A DNA stretch of 64,000 bases. It comes from Brachyspira pilosicoli (lineage in GTDB: Bacteria; Spirochaetota; Brachyspiria; Brachyspirales; Brachyspiraceae). This document shows, in pieces, positions 8,423-16,819 of the stretch. The stretch is from NCBI RefSeq assembly GCF_036997485.1, contig NZ_JAWLPU010000001.1, positions 1,054,001 through 1,118,000 of the forward strand, read 5' to 3'. A program made the position numbers and the translations under genes. The notes below the pieces were generated by a model, which saw nothing but the letters and a program-made list of their open reading frames with translations, ran no database searches and was not told the origin of the DNA. The stretch's first letter is position 1. Each line of letters opens with the position of its first letter.

Positions 8423-9181
8423 ATGGGATTAAAAATTATAATTGCTAAAGATGCTAATGGGGTTGGAAAAAAAACGGCTAATGAGATTATTAATATACTA
8501 AAGGTGAAAAAAGATGCTGTTTTAGGTCTTGCTACTGGCGGCACAGCTGAAGCAGTTTACCCTCATTTAATAAAGGCTTATGAAAAAAAAGAGATTGATT
8601 TTAAAAATGTAAAATCTGTTAATTTAGATGAATATAAAGGCTTAGATGGAAAAAATGAACAGAGCTATAGATATTTTATGAATAAAAATTTATTTGACCA
8701 TGTAAATATAGATAAAAAAAATACTTTTGTTCCTAAGGGAATAGGTGATAAAGAGAAAATTTTAAAAGAGTTTAATGATAAAATAGAGAAGCTTCCAAGA
8801 GATATTCAATTACTTGGAGTTGGGCCTAACGGTCATATTGCTTTTAATGAACCAGATGAGGCTTTACATGCTAATGCTTTATGTGTGAAGCTTGATGAAA
8901 AAACTATTAAAGCTAATGCGAGATTTTTTGCTTCAGAGAAAGATGTTCCAAAAGAAGCTTTTAGTATGGGAATGGGGGGAATATTAAAAGCTAAAAAGAT
9001 AGTAATAGCTGCCATTGGAAAGGGTAAAGCTGCAGCAATGAAAGAGTTATTAAATCATGATAAAGTTATGACTAACTGTCCTGTTACTTTTCTAAAACTT
9101 CATAATGATGTAGTAGTTGTTATAGACGAAGAATTGGCTGAGGCTATAGGATATCAAAAGAAAGTGTGTAAGAAAAAATAA
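8423..9181 (+). CDS. nagB: Glucosamine-6-phosphate deaminase
   Basis: Converts glucosamine-6-phosphate to fructose-6-phosphate and ammonia, the step that brings amino sugars into glycolysis. At 252 residues it has the family length. Motifs: GLATGGTAEAVYPHL (33-47) for phosphate binding; NLDEYKGL (about 66-73) with the catalytic Asp; QLLGVGPNGHIAFNEP (about 128-143) with the His/Glu active-site group; and a C-terminal Lys-rich tail. No nagA lies nearby and the gene is transcribed alone, with its own promoter and terminator. Confidence 0.95.
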   Translation: MGLKIIIAKDANGVGKKTANEIINILKVKKDAVLGLATGGTAEAVYPHLIKAYEKKEIDFKNVKSVNLDEYKGLDGKNEQSYRYFMNKNLFDHVNIDKKNTFVPKGIGDKEKILKEFNDKIEKLPRDIQLLGVGPNGHIAFNEPDEALHANALCVKLDEKTIKANARFFASEKDVPKEAFSMGMGGILKAKKIVIAAIGKGKAAAMKELLNHDKVMTNCPVTFLKLHNDVVVVIDEELAEAIGYQKKVCKKK

Positions 9182-9208
9182 TATTTAATAACTAAATAAT
9201 TATTTATT

Positions 9209-9245
9209 AGCAATGGGATTTTTTATTAATCTCATTGCTTTTTTT
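9209..9245 (+). terminator. Terminator after nagB
   Basis: AGCAATGGGATT (9209-9220) pairs with AATCTCATTGCT (9228-9239) with one G-U pair, followed by seven T. It may also slow transcription coming from the converging TPR gene. Confidence 0.85.
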
Positions 9246-9268
9246 ATATAAATAATTATTTCAAAATA

Positions 9269-10432
9269 TTAATACTTGTATATATAATGCGGGTTTCCAT
9301 TAGATTCTAAAGATTCTTTTGAATCAATATTAAAAGCGTCATTGCAATCTTTTATTGATTTTTCAAAATATTTTTTATCTTTAGTATATTTGTATTTATC
9401 AAAATAAAGCATGCTTCTATTATTTAATGCATATATATTGTGATGATCCATTTCTATTAGTTCATTATAATCTTTCAATGCTTCATCAAAAGACTCGGCA
9501 TTTGCTGTAATTTTGTAGTTTAATAAATTTAAAGTTGCTCTATTATGTATAATATCAAAGTCATTATTGTAAGATGAAATTGTGTTGTTAAAAATATTTA
9601 AAGCAGTGTTATAATCATTATTATTATTATCTTTACCATATCTTGTTGAATATAATATTGCTTTATTATTTAGAATATCTTTATTTTTGTTATATATAGA
9701 AATTGCAGATTCATAAAATTTATCAGCTTTTACAAAATAAGTATTATTTCCATTTTTTGTATATATCTTTGTATAAAGTATTCCAGCGCCATTTAAAGCT
9801 AAATAATTTCTATCATCTATTTGAAATATTTTTTCAAGCGTTTCTATAGCACTGTCTTCTTTGGCATTTTTTATTTCTTCTACAAGAAGTTTATACATAT
9901 TTTTTATTTCTATTTCTTTTTTATCAATTTCGTTAGAAATAATAATATTAGGTTTTTCTTGTATTTTTTCATTTTCTTCTTTTAGAATTTTCTTTGTAGT
10001 TTGAATATTATTATTTTCTTTATCGTGGCTGCTAAGTAAGTTTATAATAAGGCCTAATATAAATGTGAATATTGCTAAAAACAATAGTACATAAGTTGTA
10101 TTTCTAGTTCTTAATTGTATAATATCGTTAATAGATGATTTTAAATTATTAAAGTTTGAAGATGATGTTGATGATGTGTACTCTTTTATCAAATTATTTA
10201 ATTCATTTATTTTATTTTGATTAGTTTCATCTATCAATTGCTCTTTAAAATATAGCGATAATATTTTTATGTATTGACTTCTCATATCATCTGCTAAAAT
10301 ATTACTAGTTCCATCTATTTCTTTTTTGATATTATTATTTGCCCCTATAGTGTATACATTATATACTATTGTTAATATTAAAAATATAAGAGAAAATATT
10401 ATAAGTATAATAAAAATATTATTCTTTTTCAT
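9269..10432 (-). CDS. Membrane-anchored tetratricopeptide-repeat protein
   Basis: A 387-residue protein. It has a membrane segment near the N-terminus (about 5-27), a polar helical loop of about 85 residues and a second segment (about 114-135). A Lys/Glu-rich linker follows, then a C-terminal domain of helical repeats (about 175-380). The repeats show TPR-type spacing (ALNGAGILYTKI, ILNNKAILYSTRY, IHNRATLNLLNY, ALNNRSMLYFDKY), each ending near a Lys/Asp turn. Such domains bind other proteins. It begins 18 bases after secF ends and is probably cotranscribed with yajC-secD-secF, so a link to membrane protein export is possible but unproven. Confidence 0.78.
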   Translation of the reverse strand: MKKNNIFIILIIFSLIFLILTIVYNVYTIGANNNIKKEIDGTSNILADDMRSQYIKILSLYFKEQLIDETNQNKINELNNLIKEYTSSTSSSNFNNLKSSINDIIQLRTRNTTYVLLFLAIFTFILGLIINLLSSHDKENNNIQTTKKILKEENEKIQEKPNIIISNEIDKKEIEIKNMYKLLVEEIKNAKEDSAIETLEKIFQIDDRNYLALNGAGILYTKIYTKNGNNTYFVKADKFYESAISIYNKNKDILNNKAILYSTRYGKDNNNNDYNTALNIFNNTISSYNNDFDIIHNRATLNLLNYKITANAESFDEALKDYNELIEMDHHNIYALNNRSMLYFDKYKYTKDKKYFEKSIKDCNDAFNIDSKESLESNGNPHYIYKY

Positions 10433-10450
10433 TTATATTATTCTTTTAAA

Positions 10451-11395
10451 TTATGCTTTTTTTCCTTTCATAAATAATATTAGAAGACCGCTTGCAATGA
10501 AATTACTTGCATAAGTACCTATTACTACACCGCAGAAGAATGTAAAAGCAAAATCATATAGTATAAATCCGCCCCATATCATTATAGCAAGAGCAGCAAG
10601 CAATGTAGAGATACTTGTAATAATAGTTCTTCCAACAACATTATTAAGACTTATATTAACAATTTCTTTAAATGGTCTTTTAACATCAGCATTTTCTCTA
10701 ATTCTGTCAAATACAACTATTATGTCGTTTATTGTATAACCTATTAAAGTAAGCATAGAAGATAATACTAATACGGAAAACTCTTTATTCAAAAATAGAA
10801 GTATTCCAAACACTATAACAACATTATGTATAAGAGTAATAATAGCAGGGAAAGCATATCTATAATTAAATCTTATAGTAATGTATATCATAATTATAAT
10901 CCAAGACACTATTATAAGTATAAAAGCTAATTTTAAATTGTCAGAAGATACAACACCGCTTATAATATTACTTCCTATGAGAGTAACTTTTTCTTTAGTA
11001 TATTCATCATAAAGTACCTGCATAGCTCTGTCAGATTCTTCATTAGAACCTCTAAATCTTAAAAGAAAAGCATTGATATTATCTTCTCCTTCAAGTTCTT
11101 GTATATTAACAGTTTCTGTTCCAAAGTTTCTGTATAAGTTTCTTATATCAGCAATATTTATTACTTCTGGATTATCAATCTGAACCTGTAATTCAACACC
11201 GCCTGCAAAATCTATACCCATATTAAAACTATTAGTATTTAATTTATTAATAAAAAGCCCAATAGATATTACAAATAATATACCAGATATAACCGCAGCA
11301 ACAGGCATAAATTTAACAAAAGGAATTTTATTTTTTGTTACATCATTATTTTCAGTTTTTTTAACATCATTATTTTTTTTAATATTTTCGCTCAT
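10451..11395 (-). CDS. secF: Protein translocase subunit SecF
   Basis: Inner-membrane partner of SecD that uses the proton or sodium gradient to pull exported proteins through SecYEG. The 314-residue protein has a first membrane segment (about 30-48), then NMGIDFAGGVELQVQ (58-72), the SecF version of the conserved D-x-x-GG motif. The periplasmic domain is followed by five C-terminal membrane helices with GYTINDIIVVFDRIRE (about 218-233) and FAFTFFCGVVIGTYAS near the end. It lies 19 bases downstream of secD in the order yajC-secD-secF. Confidence 0.96.
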   Translation of the reverse strand: MSENIKKNNDVKKTENNDVTKNKIPFVKFMPVAAVISGILFVISIGLFINKLNTNSFNMGIDFAGGVELQVQIDNPEVINIADIRNLYRNFGTETVNIQELEGEDNINAFLLRFRGSNEESDRAMQVLYDEYTKEKVTLIGSNIISGVVSSDNLKLAFILIIVSWIIIMIYITIRFNYRYAFPAIITLIHNVVIVFGILLFLNKEFSVLVLSSMLTLIGYTINDIIVVFDRIRENADVKRPFKEIVNISLNNVVGRTIITSISTLLAALAIMIWGGFILYDFAFTFFCGVVIGTYASNFIASGLLILFMKGKKA

Positions 11396-11414
11396 ACTAT
11401 AAAATCCTTATTAA

Positions 11415-12926
11415 TTAAATAAAGAAGAATCCAGCTTTCTTCACAAGTTTTGTACGTATAATTTCTTCATATATGTATCTGGTAATAAATACAGCAGTAA
11501 ATAGGTTTATTAAAATACCAAAGAATAATGTAATAGAAAATCCTTGTACAGGACCGCTTCCAAATATCCATAGTATTAAAGCTACTATTATTGTAGTAAT
11601 GTTAGAGTCAAATATTGTAGCAAAAGCTCTGTCATATCCAGATATGATAGCATCAGAGACATTAGATTTTATTTTTAATTCATCTTTTATACGTTCAAAG
11701 ATAATAACGTTAGCATCAACTGCCATACCTATAGTAAGTATAAGACCAGCAATACCTGGCAAAGTAAGAGTAAATCTTAAAGGGGATAGAATAGCAATAA
11801 TTAATATAACATTTACAAGCATTGCTATTGTAGATAAAACCCCAGATATTCTGTATACAGCAATCATAAATACAGCAACCAAAACAGCCGCCATAAATAA
11901 AGCAGTAGTACCAGCCTTAACAGAGTCAGCACCTATAGATTGACCTACAACTTCCTCTTCTACAACGCTTACTTTTAAAGGTAGAGCACCTTCTTTAAGT
12001 ATTCTTGCTAAATCTTGAGCCTCTTCCAAAGTAAAGCTTCCAGTAATAACACCTCTTCCGCCTCTAATCTCTTGATTAATATTAGGAGCACTTATTACTT
12101 TATCGTCTAATACAATAGCAAGCATTCTATTAACATTAGCAGCAGTTACTAATGCAAACTGTTCAGCTCCCTCATTGTTAAGTTCAAACTCAACAGTAAC
12201 TTCGCCGAATTGTCCGCCGCCTACATTAGCATTAATTAAAGCAGAGCCGTCTAAAGAAGCCTCTTTTTCTATAAATACAGGAGCTCCTCTAACTCTTCTT
12301 CCAAAGTCATCTTTTTCGCTATAAAAATAAACTTGCTTATCATTTTCTGGTACTTTAGCTGTATTAGTGAAAACTCCAAGAAGTAAGTCATTGCTTGTAA
12401 TTGTAGCAGAAGCTTCTTGGTCTACCAAATTGAAAGTGAGAGCACCTTGACTGAGTACAACACTTTTTATTCTATCTGGGTCTCTTGCACCGGGAAGTTC
12501 AACAACCACTCTGTCATCGCCTTGTTTTCTTATACCAACTTCGCTAACTCCAAATTGGTCAATTCTTCCTCTTAATCTTGATATGAGCCTTTCCATAGCA
12601 TCATTTTTCTCTTCAGCTGTTAAAGATAATGCTGTCCTATCTAATTTATTAGCATAATCCTCAAAATCTGCTTGAAGAACTATCCTTATACCTCCCTGTA
12701 AATCTAACCCTAAATTCACAGACTCGCTTCTAAGGCGTTTAAGTGATTGAATTTCATCAATTTGTTCTTTTGTATAGCCTTTAGATATCATTTCATCTAA
12801 TGACATATTACTTTCTTCTTTTTTATCTTCTGATGTAAAAAAATACCATCTTACTGTAGGAGTGATAAACCAACCCATTATAGCAAGACCTATAATTATG
12901 AATGCTAATCTTAAATTATGACTCAT
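11415..12926 (-). CDS. secD: Protein translocase subunit SecD
   Basis: Inner-membrane subunit of the SecDF export motor. The 503-residue protein has membrane segment 1 (about 7-25), then NLGLDLQGGIRIVLQ (71-85), the SecD D-L-x-GG motif. It continues with the large periplasmic region with its head domain, then five membrane helices from about 340 with TLPGIAGLILTIGMAVDANVIIFERI, the conserved helix-4 block with the essential Asp. Its gene lies 21 bases after yajC. Length and domain order are normal. Confidence 0.97.
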   Translation of the reverse strand: MSHNLRLAFIIIGLAIMGWFITPTVRWYFFTSEDKKEESNMSLDEMISKGYTKEQIDEIQSLKRLRSESVNLGLDLQGGIRIVLQADFEDYANKLDRTALSLTAEEKNDAMERLISRLRGRIDQFGVSEVGIRKQGDDRVVVELPGARDPDRIKSVVLSQGALTFNLVDQEASATITSNDLLLGVFTNTAKVPENDKQVYFYSEKDDFGRRVRGAPVFIEKEASLDGSALINANVGGGQFGEVTVEFELNNEGAEQFALVTAANVNRMLAIVLDDKVISAPNINQEIRGGRGVITGSFTLEEAQDLARILKEGALPLKVSVVEEEVVGQSIGADSVKAGTTALFMAAVLVAVFMIAVYRISGVLSTIAMLVNVILIIAILSPLRFTLTLPGIAGLILTIGMAVDANVIIFERIKDELKIKSNVSDAIISGYDRAFATIFDSNITTIIVALILWIFGSGPVQGFSITLFFGILINLFTAVFITRYIYEEIIRTKLVKKAGFFFI

Positions 12927-12947
12927 ACTATTTCCCTATTTTTTATA

Positions 12948-13373
12948 TTATTCTTTCTTTTCTTCAGATTGTGCTTTTTCTAATTCTTCTTTTATCTGAT
13001 TTTTATCTTCTATAGCTTTTTTGTCTTTTTTTTCTTCTTTCTTAGCATTAAGAATTTCATCACTTACTACTGCTGATATAGAAGATTTTATTATTTCTAT
13101 TTTTGTATTTTCTCCTAATTTTACTATAGCAACTCTTCCGCCTTCTTTATCAGATATATATTCAGCTACTATACCGCCAGCTACAATTATTTTATCACCT
13201 TTTTTAAGATTAGCTATGCTTTGAGCTAATTTTTGTTGTTGTTTTTTTTGCGGTCTAATAAGTAGAAAATAGAATATAGCAAAAATAGCTACCATCATAC
13301 CTATTGATACTAAAGGGCTTCCTCCTGCTTGAGCTCCTCCTGTAGTTTGTGCATATAAAGTTGCTGTGAACAT
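12948..13373 (-). CDS. yajC: Preprotein translocase subunit YajC
   Basis: Small single-span accessory protein of the SecDF complex. Its 141 residues have a short periplasmic N-terminus, one membrane helix (about 22-41, LVSIGMMVAIFAIFYFLLI), then RPQKKQQQK (42-50) and the conserved NLKKGDKIIVAGGIVAEY block that defines the family. The C-terminal tail is long and Lys/Glu-rich (about 105-141), longer than in E. coli. It is the first gene of the yajC-secD-secF run and therefore probably nearest the promoter. Confidence 0.93.
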   Translation of the reverse strand: MFTATLYAQTTGGAQAGGSPLVSIGMMVAIFAIFYFLLIRPQKKQQQKLAQSIANLKKGDKIIVAGGIVAEYISDKEGGRVAIVKLGENTKIEIIKSSISAVVSDEILNAKKEEKKDKKAIEDKNQIKEELEKAQSEEKKE

Positions 13374-13613
13374 TTAATTACCTCTTTAAAATTATTTTTT
13401 ATATTTTCAATGATTTTATATGATATCAATAATTTATACTTATGTCAATATTGGAAATTTCATTTTTGTGTTTAGTGTCATTAGTTATATGTATTTTTTG
13501 TTATAAATTTAATTAAAATAAACTATATTTATTTATGTTAAAAAATTAAATTATATATGTTTTGAATAATATTAAAAACTATAAAAAGTTTATATATATA
13601 TTATTAAAATATT

Positions 13614-14129
13614 TTAATTGTATACTTTCTCAGTAATTTGAAAAGTTCCAAAAATATTTACTTTTGTAGATTTATTAGCCTCTATAATTGTTTTATCTAA
13701 TGCCTCTATATTAAAGTTCACGCTTCCTTCACAGCTGCCGTTTATTTCTAAACTGTTTCCATCATCATAAAAATTCAAAGTGATATCTCCGCTTGCTGAA
13801 ACTGATGATATATTAGGTATAATATATTTTGTGATATTATCTACTATTTTGTATTCTGTATTTGATTTTCTAATTATTTTACTTTTATTTATTTCTATAT
13901 CTGTGTCGGTATCTATTCCTATTATTAATGAAGTTGGTATCATAGATATAATGTTTCCAGATTTAGAAATTTCTATTTTAAAATTTTGTAAATGCACTTC
14001 TCCTGCTATATCAGAATATGCAATCAATGTACCATAATATATTCCTGCATAGTTGCTAATATTTTTATATTGATTGTTGCTGAAAGCTAATGTTATAAGA
14101 ATTAATACAAAAATAAATATTTTCTTCAT
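13614..14129 (-). CDS. Small exported protein of unknown function
   Basis: A 171-residue protein with a signal peptide (about 1-17, ending ITLAFS) and no lipobox Cys. The mature part looks all-beta: alternating strands such as YYGTLIAYSDIAGEVHLQNFKIEIS, NIISMIPTSLIIGID and GDITLNFYDDGNSLEINGSCEGSVNF. This suggests a lipocalin- or calycin-like sandwich of the kind found in small periplasmic proteins, but I recognise no named family. It lies 45 bases upstream of the convergent end of nothing obvious and 44 bases downstream, in transcription order, of the peptidase gene at 14174, so the two may share a transcript. Confidence 0.6.
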   Translation of the reverse strand: MKKIFIFVLILITLAFSNNQYKNISNYAGIYYGTLIAYSDIAGEVHLQNFKIEISKSGNIISMIPTSLIIGIDTDTDIEINKSKIIRKSNTEYKIVDNITKYIIPNISSVSASGDITLNFYDDGNSLEINGSCEGSVNFNIEALDKTIIEANKSTKVNIFGTFQITEKVYN

Positions 14130-14173
14130 TAATTTAAATATAGCAATTAAATATAGTAATTTAATAAAAATAA

Positions 14174-15148
14174 TTAAAAAATATCATTGTACGCTTTTAA
14201 ACCATAGCTTGATTTGGCATTTTTTACAGCATTATTGATAGCTCTTCCCATTACAATAGCAGCCAAACTTCCAACCGCATCAATACTTGCCTTAATATCT
14301 CCGACAGACATAGCATAAATACTATCCCCGTCTAATGTGGTGTGTACTGGTTTTATAGTTCTGGCAAAACCATTATGAGCCATAGAAGCTATTTTGCCCA
14401 TTTGTGTTTTTGTAAACTTAGCATTTGTTATAATAGCTCCTATTGTTGTGTTTTCTACTAAATTGCTTGTAAATGTTATTTCTTTATCTCTTGTTAGTTT
14501 TATCAATTCTTCTTCAGAGCTTCTAAAACTTTTTTTGTCTTCACTTAAAAGCCCTGCTAATTTCTCTCCTGTGTCATAATCAAATATGTCCCCAAAAGCA
14601 TTAACAGAAACAATAGCTCCCACTTTTACACCATCAACTTCTAAAGCATAAAAACCTAAACCAGATTTCATAGCATAATCAACACCGAGTATCTTACCAA
14701 CAGAAGCCCCAGTTCCTGCCCCATAATTGCCCATTTTTGGATTATTATTTTGAGCATCAATACAAGAATTATAACCCATCTCTATATCAGGACGAACCTT
14801 ATAATCTCCAACACGCAAATCAAATATACAAGATTCGCAAACCAAAGGCACTTTAGTAACCCCCACATCAAAACCAATATTTCTCTCTTCAAGATACTTC
14901 ATAACTCCCCCCGAAGCATCAAGTCCAAAAGCACTTCCTCCGCTTAATAGTACAGCATGTATAACTTCTGTAGTTGCAAATGGTTTTGTAAGTTCGCTTT
15001 CTCTCGAAGCAGGTCCGCCTCCTCGTACATCAAGAGAAGTATTAGCACCTCTCTCACATATTATTACAGTGCATCCTGTAGCAGCATCTGTATTTTGAGC
15101 ATTTCCTATTTTTATATTTTCTATATCTGTGATTTTTATTTCTTTCAT
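14174..15148 (-). CDS. P1 family (S58, DmpA-like) peptidase
   Basis: A 324-residue member of the Ntn-hydrolase-like S58 family, which self-cleaves to expose an N-terminal nucleophile and removes N-terminal residues from peptides or amides. Family motifs are VRGGGPASRESEL (42-54), VIHAVLLSGGSAFGLDASGGVMKYLEE (about 62-88) and NYGAGTGASVGKILG (about 140-154), where the Gly-Thr or Gly-Ser pair is the likely cleavage site. TTIGAIITNAKF and AMSVGDIKASIDAVG match the conserved C-terminal half. No signal peptide, so it is cytoplasmic. The natural substrate is unknown. Confidence 0.88.
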   Translation of the reverse strand: MKEIKITDIENIKIGNAQNTDAATGCTVIICERGANTSLDVRGGGPASRESELTKPFATTEVIHAVLLSGGSAFGLDASGGVMKYLEERNIGFDVGVTKVPLVCESCIFDLRVGDYKVRPDIEMGYNSCIDAQNNNPKMGNYGAGTGASVGKILGVDYAMKSGLGFYALEVDGVKVGAIVSVNAFGDIFDYDTGEKLAGLLSEDKKSFRSSEEELIKLTRDKEITFTSNLVENTTIGAIITNAKFTKTQMGKIASMAHNGFARTIKPVHTTLDGDSIYAMSVGDIKASIDAVGSLAAIVMGRAINNAVKNAKSSYGLKAYNDIF

Positions 15149-15282
15149 TTTATTATCCTTAATTCATATATAAAATTATGTATTAAACAGTTTTAGATAA
15201 TTATAACATAATTTAGTTTTTTTTCTTGATTTTAATTTTAACTATCTTATAATTAATATATAGGCAAAAGGAGGTGCTTTTT

Positions 15283-15993
15283 ATGAGGGTATTGGTATAC
15301 GATTCTAATTATGCTACAAGAGATAATATTACAACAATACTGCTTATGCAGGGTTACGATGTTGTAGCAGTAAAAGATAAAAAACATATACTTCCAACTT
15401 GTTCAAAAATGCCTTTTTCTATTGCTGTTATAGAAACATCTCCTTATGATGAAGAAGTTAATGCCATTTTAGAGAAGATGCATTATGATGATATGTATAA
15501 AAATATTAAAGTTTTAATTTATGTGCCGGAAATTATACCTGGTTTTGTTTCTAATATGTTTAAAATAGGTGTAGCTGGAATATTATTTAAACCATTTAAT
15601 GAAAAAGATTTTTTTAATAGATTTTCAAGTTTGTTATCTAAATCTAATTTGCTTCCTAAAAGAATAAAATATACTATCATTAACAATGTAGATCATGATA
15701 TAGTTTTTAGGCATGAAGAAAGCAAACAAATAGTGCATGCTATGATATTAGGAATATCTGCGAGGGGTATAAAGTTTTTAATACCAAATGAAAATATTCG
15801 TCTTAATGTTGGATATAATATACCGCTTACTTATATGTCTATAGGCTCTTATAAGATGACATTTTCTTTAAATATTATAGAAGTGATAGGTAAGGAATAT
15901 GTTGGATTATTTGAAAATTTATCTTCTTTTGACCATAAGGTAATTTGTAAATTTATATATGAAAAATATATAGAAAGAAATTTAATATCTTAA
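15283..15993 (+). CDS. Degenerate response-regulator receiver protein with PilZ-like C-terminal domain
   Basis: A 236-residue protein. Residues 1-120 have a CheY-like fold (RVLVYDSN at the first strand, VLIYVPE, GILFKPF with Lys103). The phosphorylation Asp is replaced by Glu51 in IAVIETSP, only one acidic residue remains in the metal pocket, and the switch Ser/Thr is absent. It therefore probably cannot be phosphorylated and may be locked in one state. Residues 130-236 form a beta-rich domain with AMILGISARGIKFLI, which loosely matches the PilZ pattern (c-di-GMP binding) but lacks clear Arg motifs. The start is the ATG at 15283, eight bases after AGGAGG; the in-frame GTG nine bases upstream overlaps that site. 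thiD follows 16 bases later. Confidence 0.72.
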   Translation: MRVLVYDSNYATRDNITTILLMQGYDVVAVKDKKHILPTCSKMPFSIAVIETSPYDEEVNAILEKMHYDDMYKNIKVLIYVPEIIPGFVSNMFKIGVAGILFKPFNEKDFFNRFSSLLSKSNLLPKRIKYTIINNVDHDIVFRHEESKQIVHAMILGISARGIKFLIPNENIRLNVGYNIPLTYMSIGSYKMTFSLNIIEVIGKEYVGLFENLSSFDHKVICKFIYEKYIERNLIS

Positions 15994-16009
15994 TTTTAGG
16001 ATTTTTTAT

Positions 16010-16819
16010 ATGATTAAAGCTTTAACTATAGCTGGTTTTGACGGCTCGGGCGGTGCTGGTATACAAGCGGATTTAAAAGTGTTTTCTGCTTTGGGTTGTT
16101 ATGGGATGTGCGTATTGACTGCATTGCCTGTACAGAATACTCAAGGTGTGAGGAGCTGTTATGAAATAGACATTAAAGCTATAGAAGAGCAGTTATATTG
16201 CATATTTGATGATATAGTTCCAGATGCCATAAAAATAGGAATGCTGTTTAATAATGACATAATAAAACTCGTTGCTAACTTTTTAGAGAATAATGCTAAA
16301 AATATACCTATAATAGTTGATCCTGTTATGGTTGCTAAGAGCGGGGACAGGCTTCTTTTAGAAGATGCCGTTGAAAGTTTAAAAAAATATATTATTCCTA
16401 TTTCTACAGTGATTACTCCAAATATACCAGAGGCAGAGGACATCACAGACAAAAAAATTGTTACAGATGAAGACATGATTGCAGCTGCTAATGATATACT
16501 TAAAATTGGAGCAAAAAATGTAATGCTTAAAGGCGGGCATTTAGATGGAGAGCTTTCAAGAGATTTATTTATAAACACTAAAGAACATAAGTTTCTTGAT
16601 GCCGTTAGAATAGACACTAAAAATACTCATGGCACAGGATGCACATTATCTGCTGCTATTTGCAGTTATATTGCTCATGGAAAAACACCATTAGAAGCAT
16701 GCATTTTAGCTAAGAATTATTTATTTAATGCTTTAGAGTCTGCTAAAATTGATAGTGTTGGTAAAGGGCATGGACCTGTTAATCATTTTTATGAGCTTTG
16801 GAAGTATTTAAAGTTTTAA
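16010..16819 (+). CDS. thiD: Hydroxymethylpyrimidine/phosphomethylpyrimidine kinase
   Basis: Phosphorylates the pyrimidine half of thiamine (HMP to HMP-P and HMP-PP). The 269-residue ribokinase-fold protein shows IAGFDGSGGAGIQADLKVFSALG (7-29), ALPVQNTQGV (42-51), VDPVMVAKSGDRLL (about 104-117), TPNIPEAEDI and the C-terminal THGTGCTLSAAIC block with the anion hole and catalytic Cys. No other thiamine gene and no TPP riboswitch is present, so salvage is the likely role. Its stop codon overlaps the end of the converging 16816 gene by four bases. Confidence 0.95.
   Translation: MIKALTIAGFDGSGGAGIQADLKVFSALGCYGMCVLTALPVQNTQGVRSCYEIDIKAIEEQLYCIFDDIVPDAIKIGMLFNNDIIKLVANFLENNAKNIPIIVDPVMVAKSGDRLLLEDAVESLKKYIIPISTVITPNIPEAEDITDKKIVTDEDMIAAANDILKIGAKNVMLKGGHLDGELSRDLFINTKEHKFLDAVRIDTKNTHGTGCTLSAAICSYIAHGKTPLEACILAKNYLFNALESAKIDSVGKGHGPVNHFYELWKYLKF

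Noticed and set aside
15274-15282. GTG start for the receiver/PilZ-like protein
   Set aside because: The GTG overlaps the AGGAGG ribosome-binding site that is correctly placed for the ATG at 15283.
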